DNA of 64,000 bases from CAVUXJ01 sp963814975. Its GTDB lineage: Bacteria; Acidobacteriota; Vicinamibacteria; Vicinamibacterales; CAVVIG01. A program made the translations under genes and the position numbers. The notes under the pieces were generated by a model. That model was not told where the DNA came from. It was given only the letters and a program-made list of their open reading frames with translations, and searched no databases. Location of the stretch: assembly GCA_963814975.1 (NCBI GenBank), contig CAWFFB010000023.1:1-64000 (forward strand), read 5' to 3'. The number at the start of each line of letters is the position of its first letter. Within the stretch, counting starts at the first letter, position 1. Positions 7,891 to 16,808 of this stretch are shown here, in pieces.

Positions 7891-9144
7891 ATGAGGTCGA
7901 GGCGGAGCACTCTTCATATTGGGGCGACATTTCTGGCCGCGGTCGCCGTTTTCGGGTTGAGCCGGGGCGGGCATGAAAGCGTGGCCGCGCAGACGCGGGC
8001 GGGCGCGCAGGTGCCGAGATTCGAAGTAGATCGGCTGTGGCCCAAGCCGTTGCCGAAAATGTGGATTCTTGGGTCCGTCAACGGCGTCGCGGTCGATGCG
8101 CAAGACCACATCTGGGTGACGCACGCGGGCGTGGGCTCGCTGCAAAACAACGAAAAGGGACCGGAGCTTAAACCGCCACAGAGTACCTGCTGCTTCGCCG
8201 CGCCGCAGGTGCTCGAGTTCGATGCGGCGGGTAACCTGATCAGCCAGTGGGGCGGAGCGGGACAGGGCTACAACTGGCCGCTGGTTCCGCACGGAATTGC
8301 CGTCGATTCGAAGGGGAACGTCGTCATCGGCGGGTCTCAGGCTGGTCGCGTCGAAGGGCGTCCCGATCCGCCTCCGCCGGCGGGACGAGGGGGCGCCGCT
8401 CCGGCTAAACCGGTTGTACCGCCTCCGCAGGATTCTCAGGCCCTCAAGTTCACGCGCACTGGCCAGTTCGTGTGGCAAATCGGAAAGCCGGCGACCGTCG
8501 AGGGCAACAGCGGCACGACGACGCTCAGCCGGCCTGTCGGATTCGATTTCGACGAGGCGGCGAACGAAGTCTACATCGCCGATGGGCTCGGCAATCGGCG
8601 GGTTGTCGTCGTCGATGCGGGCACGGGCGTGTACAAGCGCCATTGGGGCGCCTACGGTGGGAAGCCCGATGACACGGCGCCCCCGCCCTACAACCCGAAC
8701 CCGGCGTCCAACGCGCCGCTGACCAGGCAGTTCCAGAACGTCACCTGCGTCAAGCTGTCGAAGGATGGCTTGGTTTACGTGTGCGATCGACAGGGCAATC
8801 GCATCCAGGTGTTCCAGAAGGACGGCAAGTTCGTGAAGGAAGCCATTGTCTCGCAACCCACGACGGGCGACGGATCGGTGTGGGATCTCGCGTTCTCGAG
8901 GGATCCGCAACAGCAGTTCATCTATGTCGCCGACGGACAGGACAAGAAGATCCTCGTGCTGCGGCGCGACAGCCTCGCCCTGGTGTCGAGCTTCGGCCAG
9001 GGCGGGCGTCTGCCGGGCACCTTCTACGCCGTGGGGAGCATAGCCGTCGATTCGAAGGGCAACGTGTATACTGGCGAGACCTCTGAAGGAAAGCGCGTGC
9101 AGAAGTTCATCTACAAGGGAATGGGACCGGCCTCGACCCAGTAG
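7891..9144 (+). CDS. Exported NHL-repeat six-bladed beta-propeller protein
   Basis: It has 417 residues; ATG 7891 follows GGAGGAG. A signal peptide (HIGATFLAAVAVFGLS) is followed by propeller blades marked by repeated phrases: DAQDHIWVTH, LEFDAAGNLISQWGG, HGIAVDSKGNVVIGG, EVYIADGLGNRRVVV, VYVCDRQGNRIQVF and FIYVADGQDKKI. These are NHL repeats of the type found in peptidylglycine alpha-amidating lyase-like and SMP-30-like exported proteins. I see no PAM-type monooxygenase domain. A Pro/Gly/Arg-rich loop (near 8345-8430) interrupts blade two. Its close paralogue follows 41 bases later. It probably binds a ligand or acts on a small molecule in the periplasm; the reaction is unknown. Confidence 0.88.
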   Translation: MRSRRSTLHIGATFLAAVAVFGLSRGGHESVAAQTRAGAQVPRFEVDRLWPKPLPKMWILGSVNGVAVDAQDHIWVTHAGVGSLQNNEKGPELKPPQSTCCFAAPQVLEFDAAGNLISQWGGAGQGYNWPLVPHGIAVDSKGNVVIGGSQAGRVEGRPDPPPPAGRGGAAPAKPVVPPPQDSQALKFTRTGQFVWQIGKPATVEGNSGTTTLSRPVGFDFDEAANEVYIADGLGNRRVVVVDAGTGVYKRHWGAYGGKPDDTAPPPYNPNPASNAPLTRQFQNVTCVKLSKDGLVYVCDRQGNRIQVFQKDGKFVKEAIVSQPTTGDGSVWDLAFSRDPQQQFIYVADGQDKKILVLRRDSLALVSSFGQGGRLPGTFYAVGSIAVDSKGNVYTGETSEGKRVQKFIYKGMGPASTQ

Positions 9145-9185
9145 GCGTGGAGATCTTTGGAGGGTTGGTTGGGAGGAGAACGCTT

Positions 9186-10403
9186 ATGAAAAACGCGCGT
9201 AATCTCGTGATTGGCGCCACGCTGTTCGTCCTGCTGGTCGCGCTCGGCGCCGTGCGCCATTCGCTCGAGGCGGGCGTGGCGGCTCAAGGAAATGGAAACG
9301 GAAAGAGCAACGGCAACACGGTCACGGTGCCCCGCTACGAAGTGGACCCGACATTCCCCAAGCCGATGCCGAATGGCTGGTACCAGGGGATGACAATCGG
9401 GGCGACGGTCGACGCTCAGGACCACATTTGGGTCATTCACCGGCCCGACTCGCTGTCACCGAGCGAGAACGCCGCCCTCATGAGGACAGGATCGTGCTGT
9501 GCGAAGGCGCCGCCGGTCCTTGAGTTCGATCAGGCCGGCAACCTGCTGCGCCACTGGGGCGGCCCCGGGGAGGGCTATGACTGGCCGAACAGCAACCATG
9601 GGATCGTGGTCGATCCCAAGGGGAACTTCTGGCTCGGCGGCAACAACACCCAGGATGGACAGGTCCTGAAGTTCTCGGCGGACGGCAAGTTCCTGGGTGG
9701 GTTTGGCCGCAAGGCGGCCGCCGACAGCGCCGACGTCACGAAGTACGGCGGCGTCTCGACCATGAGCTTCGACGCGACGACCAACGAGGCGTACATCGCC
9801 GACGGGTACTACAACCACCGTGTGGCCGTCGCCGACATCGATACCATGCAGATCAAGCGGTACTGGGGCGCCTACGGCAACAAGCCCGAGGATGCCGATA
9901 TGGGCAACTACAACCCGGACGCGCCGCCGCTGCAGCAGTTCCGCTTGCCCGTGCACTGCGCGGCGTTCGCGGCGACCGAAAAGCTGGTGTATGTCTGCGA
10001 CCGCCGAAACAATCGAATCCAGGTGTTCAGCGCGGATGGCAAGTTCGTCAAGGAGAAGATCATCGCGCAGAGGACCCTCGGCAACGGGTCGGTATGGGAG
10101 ATCGCTTTCTCGAGAGACCCGCAGCAGAAGTTCATGTTCGTCACCGATGGTGCGAACATGAAGGTCTGGATCCTGGATCGGGCGTCGATGGAGATCCTCA
10201 CCAGCTTCGGCACCGGCGGCAAGCAACCGGGTCAGTTCTACGCCGTGCACAGCATCGTGCTCGACTCGAAGAGCAACATCTACACGACCGAGACCTTCGA
10301 AGGGAGACGGCTGCAGCGATTCCTGTACAAAGGGATGCAGACGATCGAGAAGGGCAAGGATCAGCTGACTGTCTGGCCGAGGTCGGCAACCTCGACCAAC
10401 TAG
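9186..10403 (+). CDS. Exported NHL-repeat beta-propeller protein (tandem paralogue)
   Basis: It has 405 residues; ATG 9186 follows GGGAGGAG. It has the same architecture as the preceding gene and near-identical blade phrases (TVDAQDHIWVIH, EFDQAGNLLRHWGG, EAYIADGYYNHRVAV, VYVCDRRNNRIQVF, IYTTETFEGRRLQRFLYKGM). It lacks the Pro/Gly-rich loop of its neighbour and has a Gly/Asn-rich linker after the signal peptide (NGNGKSNGN). The pair arose by tandem duplication and forms one transcription unit closed by the hairpin terminator just downstream. Confidence 0.88.
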   Translation: MKNARNLVIGATLFVLLVALGAVRHSLEAGVAAQGNGNGKSNGNTVTVPRYEVDPTFPKPMPNGWYQGMTIGATVDAQDHIWVIHRPDSLSPSENAALMRTGSCCAKAPPVLEFDQAGNLLRHWGGPGEGYDWPNSNHGIVVDPKGNFWLGGNNTQDGQVLKFSADGKFLGGFGRKAAADSADVTKYGGVSTMSFDATTNEAYIADGYYNHRVAVADIDTMQIKRYWGAYGNKPEDADMGNYNPDAPPLQQFRLPVHCAAFAATEKLVYVCDRRNNRIQVFSADGKFVKEKIIAQRTLGNGSVWEIAFSRDPQQKFMFVTDGANMKVWILDRASMEILTSFGTGGKQPGQFYAVHSIVLDSKSNIYTTETFEGRRLQRFLYKGMQTIEKGKDQLTVWPRSATSTN

Positions 10404-10410
10404 CCAGGTT

Positions 10411-10454
10411 CACACCGGCCCGGTGGCACTCAATGCACCGGGCCGGTGTTTTTT
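10411..10454 (+). terminator. Rho-independent terminator after the NHL pair
   Basis: ACACCGGCCCGGTG (10412-10425) pairs perfectly with CACCGGGCCGGTGT (10436-10449) around a 10-base loop and runs straight into a T6 tract. It is the clearest intrinsic terminator in the window. Confidence 0.92.
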
Positions 10455-10604
10455 CCTCGCATCGCGCCCCAAATCATCCCAGAAGCTTCAACGCTAAACC
10501 GCGGAACACAGGGTTTTCAAACCCTGCTGCACGTAGTGCCGGCCAAGGGCTTCCGCTCGTGTATCATCGGAGCCACGGCATCGGCTTCCGGGCTGGAGGC
10601 AGGC

Positions 10605-11303
10605 ATGAAGGGCATCGTCCCAGGACTTCTCTTGATGGTCGTCGCCACGCTGCAGCCGCGGCCGCTCGCGGCGCAGGACCCGAACGACCCGCTGCTGAAC
10701 ATGCAGGCGATCGCCCAGGCACTGGGTGTTCAGTGCTCTTATTGCCACGTGCGGCAAACCGACAACTCCACGGATTTCCAGGCCGACACAAATCCGAAGA
10801 AGGACATCGCGCGCCAGATGATCGCGATGACGCGCGAGATCAACGCAAGGGTGCAGGCGGCATCGGGAAAGGCGGCAGGCCAGGCCGCGACCGTCCATTG
10901 CCTCACCTGCCACCGCGGAACGCCGGTTCCACAGAAACTGACCGACATCATGATGAGGACGCTCAGGGACAAGGGGCCCGACGCGGCGGTCGCCGAGTAC
11001 AAGGAGCTGCGACAGAAGTTCTACGCGCGCGACACCTATGATTTCTCGGAGACTGACCTGCTGAATCTGGCGCAGCGGCTCGCGGACGCCAGACCCGACG
11101 ATGCGATCGCGCTGATGACGATGAACCTGGAGTTCAACCCGAAGTCTGCGCGGAGCTATATCGTGATGTCTCGCGCGTACGTCCGGAAACGCGATACCGA
11201 TATGGCCATCGCTCAGCTGAAAAAAGCGCTGGAGATCGAGCCGGAGAATGGAATCGTAAAGGGGTATCTGTCCCAGCTGGAACCAAACCCCAACCGCCGC
11301 TAG
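10605..11303 (+). CDS. Exported diheme c-type cytochrome (reaction-centre cytochrome type) with TPR tail
   Basis: It has 232 residues; ATG 10605 follows GGAGGC. After a signal peptide (VPGLLLMVVATLQPRPLAAQ) there are two heme-binding motifs, CSYCHV and CLTCHRG, about 55 residues apart. They are set in the pattern typical of Acidobacteriota proteins related to the photosynthetic reaction centre cytochrome subunit (Q.I..ALGVQCSYCH; KKDIARQMIAM). No photosynthesis genes are near. The C-terminal third (AQRLADARPDDAIALMTMNL; SYIVMSRAYVRKRDTDMAIA) reads as two tetratricopeptide repeats. A periplasmic electron carrier is likely. It is 17 bases upstream of an MBL hydrolase gene. Confidence 0.87.
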   Translation: MKGIVPGLLLMVVATLQPRPLAAQDPNDPLLNMQAIAQALGVQCSYCHVRQTDNSTDFQADTNPKKDIARQMIAMTREINARVQAASGKAAGQAATVHCLTCHRGTPVPQKLTDIMMRTLRDKGPDAAVAEYKELRQKFYARDTYDFSETDLLNLAQRLADARPDDAIALMTMNLEFNPKSARSYIVMSRAYVRKRDTDMAIAQLKKALEIEPENGIVKGYLSQLEPNPNRR

Positions 11304-11320
11304 CAGTCCAGAGGACACCG

Positions 11321-12388
11321 ATGGCGAAATACGCGGCCTCGATCGGTCTCATCTGTCTCGGACTGATCGCGTCCATTCGGGCAGCCGCGCCGTCCTCTGT
11401 CGACATCACCTGGATGTCCATCTCGAATACCTACTTCGAGCTGGGGCCGCTTCGAATACTCGTGGATGGTTACTTCACCCGGCTGCCGGAGAGCGCATTC
11501 TCCGGCGGTGGCGGTGGCCTGGCCAAGACGAACCAGGCCTTCAAACCGGATGTCGCCGCGGTGACGCGCGTCTTCAAGGCCCTCGGCGGGCCTCCGAGTG
11601 TCAACGTCCTGCTGACCGGTCACAGCCACTTCGACCATTCGTTCGACACGGCGACCTGGTCGAGGCTCACAGGCGCCCGGATCATCGGCTCGAAGACGAC
11701 ATGCTTCCAAGCGCTGGCCGAAAACCTTCCGAAAGAGCGATGCCTGCCGGTGAACGGCGGCGAAGCGATCGCTCTGGCCGATGGCGTCACGATGCACGTT
11801 GTGCGCTGGAACCATAGCGGCGACCCGCAAAAGAATCCGGAGCAGCACGACCCCGTGGAACTCGGCGCAGTTCCGCGACCTGATCCGAAAACGGGCGGTC
11901 TGCGCGGCGGCGTGGCGGAGGACTTTCCCAACGGTGGCGGCAATCGCGCGTATCTCTTTGTCGTCGATGGTCCGGAAGGACGCTTCAGCTGGTTCTGGCA
12001 GAACTCCGCAAGCGCCGTGGATCTTCATGTGCCGATCGTCGTGGACGGCACCAACTACGGGGCGCCCATCGAGAATCTGAAGACCGCGATCAAGGCGGCG
12101 GGTCTCTCGTCAGTCGACTTGTGGATGGGCACAGGCGGGGCTCCGATTGCGCAGCTCGTGCTGCCGGTCCTCAAGCCGAAGGCCTATCTGCCGATTCACT
12201 GGGATGGCTTATGGGGTTCGTTCCAGGCGGGCGCCCCGATGTATTCGGATCCTGCACTCGAGGCGTTGCTCTCGACATCGACGGTTCAGTTCATCAGGCC
12301 TGCGCAGTACATGGACAAGTGGCGTCTCGATCGTCAGGGTGTCCGGGCTGTGCCGAATGTGGCCATCAAACAGGCTCTCGGCTTTTAG
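11321..12388 (+). CDS. Exported metallo-beta-lactamase-fold hydrolase
   Basis: It has 355 residues. An N-terminal signal (SIGLICLGLIASIRAAAPSS) precedes an MBL fold with the HxHxDH-type metal motif in LLTGHSHFDHSFD, a later HVVRWNHSG, and YLPIHWDG near the end. The layout resembles UlaG/NAPE-PLD-like members, where an ester or phosphodiester is cleaved, but the substrate cannot be read from the sequence. It follows the cytochrome gene with a 17-base gap and probably shares its transcript. Confidence 0.82.
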   Translation: MAKYAASIGLICLGLIASIRAAAPSSVDITWMSISNTYFELGPLRILVDGYFTRLPESAFSGGGGGLAKTNQAFKPDVAAVTRVFKALGGPPSVNVLLTGHSHFDHSFDTATWSRLTGARIIGSKTTCFQALAENLPKERCLPVNGGEAIALADGVTMHVVRWNHSGDPQKNPEQHDPVELGAVPRPDPKTGGLRGGVAEDFPNGGGNRAYLFVVDGPEGRFSWFWQNSASAVDLHVPIVVDGTNYGAPIENLKTAIKAAGLSSVDLWMGTGGAPIAQLVLPVLKPKAYLPIHWDGLWGSFQAGAPMYSDPALEALLSTSTVQFIRPAQYMDKWRLDRQGVRAVPNVAIKQALGF

Positions 12389-12641
12389 ACGCCTCCCCGC
12401 GTCTTCCTTTCCGGTTTATCTTCGCCAGCCCTGCGTCTACCGGCCCGTGCGGCGCCGAACGCGAGAGTAGTCCCTAAAGACTGCGGCCTCAGCGGTTTGC
12501 GTTCGAGTCTTCCATCAAGGTCTGCTCGTGGCCGGCTGCGTCGGCGAAATTTCATCTGGGAATCTGTCGGCGAGCCGCCATACGGCCGGGCTGGTGAAAA
12601 TTGGTGCTCGTGTTGCACGTGCCTCGGCCGGAGGGTCGCGT

Positions 12642-13496
12642 ATGCGCTGGTCACCTGGAGACCGGGGAAACATCCAAGACGCGCGGGGAAGCTCGGGAAT
12701 GCGCGTGGGCTCGATTGGTATCGGGGGATTTCTGGTTCTGCTGCTTCTGAGCTGGGCCACCGGGACCGATTTTCTGTCCCTTCTGGGCGGTGGAGGGGGG
12801 ATATCGGGACCAGAATCGGCCGCGACGACCGGCGATCTGCAGACAACGCCCGAGGAAGAACGGCTTGTGGATTTCGTGGACGCTGTCGCCGGGGACACGC
12901 AGGACACCTGGGAGCAGCTGCTCGGCGGGCGTTATCAGCGCACCCGCGTGGTGCTGTTTCGAGACGCGTACGACTCGACCTGCGGGTTCGCGCAATCGGC
13001 GACCGGCCCGTTCTATTGCCCCACCGATCAGAAGGTTTACCTCGATCTCGGATTCTTCGATGAGCTGTCACGGAGGTTCGGCGCCCCGGGGGATTTCGCG
13101 GCGGCCTACGTGATCGCACACGAGTTCGGCCACCACGTACAGAACCTGCTGGGGACCACCGCTCGCGTGCAACAGGATCCGCGGCCTGGAGCGGGGAGCG
13201 CGTCGGTGGCTCTGGAGCTACAGGCCGATTGCTACGCCGGTGTCTGGGGGCATCAAGCATCCAAGAGCGGACGGTTCGAAGCCGGGCATGTGGAGCTCGA
13301 ATCGGGCGATGCCGAGGAGGCCTTGCGCGCGGCGGGGGCCATCGGCGACGACCGCCTGCAGCGGATGGCGAGCGGCCGCGTCGCGCCGGAGCGCTTCACG
13401 CACGGCTCGTCGGCGCAGCGCACCGAGTGGTTCAGACGGGGGCTGTCTTCTGGCGACCCGCGTCAGTGCGACACGTTCGCGCGGGCCACGCAGTAG
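12642..13496 (+). CDS. YpfJ-type neutral zinc metallopeptidase
   Basis: It has 284 residues from ATG 12642, the start giving the usual family N-terminus MRWSPGDRGNIQDARG; an upstream in-frame start at 12528 adds an unlikely extension. A single membrane anchor (VGSIGIGGFLVLLLLSWATG) is followed by a Gly-rich linker and the peptidase domain. The zinc motif AHEFGHHVQNLLG and the third ligand region ELQADCYAGVW are both present, as is the FCPTDQKVYLDLGFF-like stretch (here YCPTDQKVYLDLGFF). It is therefore expected to be active at the cytoplasmic membrane. Physiological substrates of this widespread family are not known. The 250 bases upstream hold no other recognisable feature. Confidence 0.9.
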   Translation: MRWSPGDRGNIQDARGSSGMRVGSIGIGGFLVLLLLSWATGTDFLSLLGGGGGISGPESAATTGDLQTTPEEERLVDFVDAVAGDTQDTWEQLLGGRYQRTRVVLFRDAYDSTCGFAQSATGPFYCPTDQKVYLDLGFFDELSRRFGAPGDFAAAYVIAHEFGHHVQNLLGTTARVQQDPRPGAGSASVALELQADCYAGVWGHQASKSGRFEAGHVELESGDAEEALRAAGAIGDDRLQRMASGRVAPERFTHGSSAQRTEWFRRGLSSGDPRQCDTFARATQ

Positions 13497-13531
13497 GGAC
13501 GGTCTGGGTCATCAGGGAGTAGAGCGATAAC

Positions 13532-14695
13532 ATGCTGAAAGGGACCTCGAGGATGGCCGAAGCGCTTGTCTGGCTGGCCATCGCGGTCCTCACATCGGCT
13601 TGGCTCGTGGCCGGCGGCATCGGCCGGCCGTCGGTCACATTCGCTCCGTCGCATGCCGACGAACCCTGGCCCGCCGAACCGTCGCAGGCGCCGCGGTTCC
13701 GCGATGCCGCGCTGCAGCGCGCTGACGTGTGGCGGGTTCCTGAACCTGCCGACCTGTCTGCAAACCCTCCCGATCCAACTGGCATGTTGTCGCAGGGGCG
13801 GGTCGAGTGCCGGTTCCTTGCCCGCGGAGCCGACGGCACGAGCCCGAAATTCGACTGCGTCCTCAGGAACGGCGACATCGTCAAGGTGAAATACGGCCGG
13901 AATCCGGAAGCGCATGGGGAAGCCGCGGCCAGCCGCCTGCTGACCGCTCTGGGATTTGGCGCCGACAGCAACTATCTCATCGAACACCTGCGGTGCTATG
14001 GATGCCCCCGCTTTCCGTTCCATACGACGGTGCTGCTCGGCTTTGCCGGCATCGGCGGCTTGCTGGAGCGCACGGCTGATCAGCTGTATACGGACTTCAA
14101 CTGGGTCGCGGTCGAGCGCCGCTTCAGCGGACGTCCGATTGTCGGGGACGATCGGAAAGGCTGGGAATGGTACGAGCTTCCCAAGGATGCGACGCCAGGG
14201 GCGAGCCGCGCCGAGTTGGACGCACTCCGGCTCATGGCGGTCTTCCTCGGACACTGGGATAACAAGGGGTCGAACCAACGGCTGGTCTGTCTCTCCGAGG
14301 AGGAAGGCGACCCGCACCAGCCTTGCCCGCAACCCTTCGCGATCATCCATGATCTCGGCTCGACTTTCGGGCCGCACAAGGTGGATCTCAGCGGCTGGCG
14401 GGGAGTTCCGATCTGGTCCAATCCGAGCCGATGTCTCGTCAGCTTGAAGGGCCTGCCATATGACGGCGCGACCTTCAAAGACATACAGATCTCCGAGGCC
14501 GGACGCGCTCACCTGGCACGGTACCTCGGCGCCCTTACGCCCCCGCAAATCGAAGGACTATTCCGCGGCGCGCGTTTTCCCGAGTACGAGCACGGCCGCT
14601 GGCTGGGGTTTGGTACGGACGACCTTCCCGGCTGGGTTGCGGCGTTCCGCCAGAAAGTGCGCCAGGTTGTCGATCGGGCTCCGTGTCCTGAGTGA
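13532..14695 (+). CDS. Exported or membrane-anchored protein with kinase-like (HipA/Fam20-like) motif pattern
   Basis: It has 387 residues, with an N-terminal hydrophobic segment (ALVWLAIAVLTSAWLVAGGI), so it is outside the cytoplasmic membrane or anchored to it. The rest has the spacing of an atypical kinase: IVKVKYG (K118/K120) and, ten residues on, E130 in GEAAASRLLTALG. Next come LGHWDNKGSNQRL (D243, N248) like a catalytic D....N loop, and IIHDLGSTFG (D274) like a metal-binding DFG/DLG. HipA, CotH and Fam20 families share this order. There are two extra cysteine pairs (CYGC; CLSEEEGDPHQPC). I know no characterised member, so this is a fold-level inference from motifs, not a family match. 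It begins 35 bases after the YpfJ gene. Confidence 0.6.
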   Translation: MLKGTSRMAEALVWLAIAVLTSAWLVAGGIGRPSVTFAPSHADEPWPAEPSQAPRFRDAALQRADVWRVPEPADLSANPPDPTGMLSQGRVECRFLARGADGTSPKFDCVLRNGDIVKVKYGRNPEAHGEAAASRLLTALGFGADSNYLIEHLRCYGCPRFPFHTTVLLGFAGIGGLLERTADQLYTDFNWVAVERRFSGRPIVGDDRKGWEWYELPKDATPGASRAELDALRLMAVFLGHWDNKGSNQRLVCLSEEEGDPHQPCPQPFAIIHDLGSTFGPHKVDLSGWRGVPIWSNPSRCLVSLKGLPYDGATFKDIQISEAGRAHLARYLGALTPPQIEGLFRGARFPEYEHGRWLGFGTDDLPGWVAAFRQKVRQVVDRAPCPE

Positions 14696-14714
14696 CCATT
14701 CTGATCTGGCAAGC

Positions 14715-14784
14715 TGCTTATCCAGCTACTTGGTCAATGAATCCACCAATAACCAGATAACCAGATGACTGGATAGCCAGATTG
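14715..14784. repeat. Short phased repeat (eight-base units)
   Basis: The convergent gap holds AACCAGAT twice, then GACTGGAT and AGCCAGAT, an octamer-phased array. It belongs to the same style of intergenic filler as the heptamer arrays elsewhere, with a different unit. Confidence 0.5.
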
Positions 14785-14787
14785 TGT

Positions 14788-15943
14788 TCAGGCAGTCTTG
14801 CGATCAAGGAGGGCCTCAGCCGGCGCGACCAGCACGCCGGCTCGCCGTCGCCGATATATCACCACGAGCCCCACGGCTGCGATCAGAAGCCCGCCCCGCT
14901 GCAGCCAGCTGCCTGTGGGGTTCACGCTCCCCGACGGTGCGGGAAAGCGGATCCCGTCGTATCGGAGGACAGGATTGAGATACAGGTGTGCGCGCGGCGA
15001 CTCGATGACGGTGCGAATATAGGTATCGTCGCTCGGTGAAGGTGTACGACGCGCTCATCGCGTGCTTCACTGTCTTGCGGATGATCCCATCCTGGCCGAC
15101 GAAGGTGAACGTCGACGGTTCGCCGGCGCACGTGACCAGAAGCGTGCCGTCGCTGAATTCGACTCCAGCCAGAACGGTCTGAACCCCTGAAGTCGTGGCG
15201 CTGGTGCGCGAGACGGCGTAGGTCCGGCCCGCGCGTAGTGCCTCGACCACATCGCTCGTGGCCGGGGACGCCGCGTCGATCATGTTCCACGCCATCGCGG
15301 TCCGGGCCGGATCGGCCAGGTCGTGTGTGTCGTCGTTCGCGAGTGCCCAGACGGCGTGACCGCTGGACAGCGCCGCGTCCCAGGAATCCAAGGATCGATG
15401 CGGGCCGTTCACGACCTCCAGAAGCTGGTAGCCTCCCAGCCGGCGGAGATCGTCGGTAGAGTAACCGTCCCGGGACGGTGGATGGTTGAGCGCCACCAGG
15501 TCGGCGGTTCGACCCACCCGATCGATCACCTGCTGACGGTTGCTGAGCGATTGCCACAACGGGAAATCAAACCAGTCCACGCGGCGCGCCCCGATGGCGA
15601 GCTGGTGGCGCTTCATGACGTTGTAGCCGTGCTCGTACAGCGGAATCGTCGGGATGCCTTCCAGCGCGGCGATGCTGTGGTAATCGGAGACACCGGCGAC
15701 GCTGTACCCCATCGCGCGATACGTCCGAACGACCTCGTCGGCTGATTGACGCCCGTTGGTCAAGCCTCCCCATTGCCGGCTGTGGGCGTGCAGGTTTGCG
15801 CGCTGCCAGGTGCCGCGCAGGTTGGAGTACGGGTTCAGAAAAGCCGAGCCCGCGAACGGGACGGGATCCGGGAACCGGTAGAGCGGAGCGCACGCGTATG
15901 GCAGCGCGATCACGATCGCGAGGGCGGCGAGGACCTGTTTCAA
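14788..15943 (-). CDS. PHP-domain phosphoesterase-like protein, membrane-anchored (one apparent frameshift)
   Basis: A hydrophobic N-terminus (MKQVLAALAIVIALPYACAP) precedes a polymerase-and-histidinol-phosphatase (PHP) metal-binding domain. The motifs are NLHAHSRQWGG, GVSDYHSIAAL, VALNHPPSRDGYS and ALANDDTHDL, the usual His/Asp metal ligands. Around 15028-15036 the frame breaks: TFTE is followed one base later by DDTYIRTVIESPRAHLYLNP. That continuation runs to a C-terminal transmembrane helix (GGLLIAAVGLVVIY), a basic tail and a stop at 14788. Joined length is about 384 residues. Such proteins are predicted phosphoesterases; the substrate is unknown. Both ends being hydrophobic suggests an enzyme held at the outer face of the cytoplasmic membrane. 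Confidence 0.8.
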
Positions 15944-16147
15944 ACTGGGATGATTTTATCAGCAAGCACATTTCTGGAGGAAACCGGGACATGCAGGGCC
16001 TGGGTGGATTCGGGAGTTTCGGCGCCCGGATACTGGCATTGAGACCGTGATCTGCCGATAAGCAGGCTTTAGGGCTCGTCCGACGAGGTATTTGTCCGGG
16101 AATACCCCGGGTGGCCCCAGCGGCGGAAAGCGTGACGGAGTGACGTG

Positions 16148-16808
16148 ATGCATGCGCTGATAGCGGACGACGATCGGATGGCGCGGGAAGTGCTGGCCAA
16201 GACCCTCAAGCGCATGGGGTTCGACGTCACGGCCGTGGGCGACGGCGCCCAGGCGTGGAAGCATTTGGAAGGGGTCGAGGTGCCGACTTTCGCCATCCTC
16301 GACTGGATGATGCCGTTGATGGACGGCCCGGAAGTGCTGCGTCGAGTACGCCGGGAGCGGCCGCTGGCGAACCTGTACCTGATTCTGCTCACGGCGCTGG
16401 AGAGCCGCCGCGATGTGGTGGCCGGCCTCGACGCCGGCGCCGACGACTACATCATCAAGCCCTTCGATCCCGAAGAGCTGCGGGCGCGCGTCAATGTCGG
16501 CGTCCGGGTGCTGACGCTGCAGGAGCGGCTCACCGATCGCGTGGCGGAACTGCAGGCGGCTCTGTCGAATGTGAAGCAGCTGCGCGGCCTGCTGCCCATC
16601 TGCAGTTACTGCAAGCGCATTCGCGGCGACGACCAGTACCTGGCTCCAGGTCGAAGCGTACATCGCCGACCACTCCGACGCGCAGTTCAGCCACGGGATC
16701 TGCCCGACGTGCTACGTCGACATGGAGAAGCAGATCGAATCGTACGCCAAAGATCGCCGCGCGCCTGGCGGGAGTCCCGGCCGCCCGCCGGACTCTCACG
16801 ACGCATGA
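16148..16808 (+). CDS. Response regulator with C-terminal Cys-rich module (one apparent frameshift)
   Basis: The receiver domain has the acidic pocket ADDD, phospho-acceptor D52 in AILDWMMPLMDG, the T in LLTALESR and K in DYIIKPFD. A helix (RLTDRVAELQAALSNVKQL) leads to a module LLPICSYCKRIRGDDQYW. One extra base near 16640 must be skipped to continue into LQVEAYIADHSDAQFSHGIC and PTCY. This four-cysteine 'CxxCKxIR..FSHGICPxC' module is common at the end of sensor and regulator proteins and probably binds a metal. Joined length is about 219 residues with no DNA-binding domain. Its stop overlaps the start of the hybrid kinase (ATGA), so it is most likely the partner of that kinase. Confidence 0.82.

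Noticed and set aside
15944..16147. Possible riboswitch upstream of the response regulator
   Set aside because: I found no match to the conserved cores of the common classes that I can recognise, and no strong helix series.
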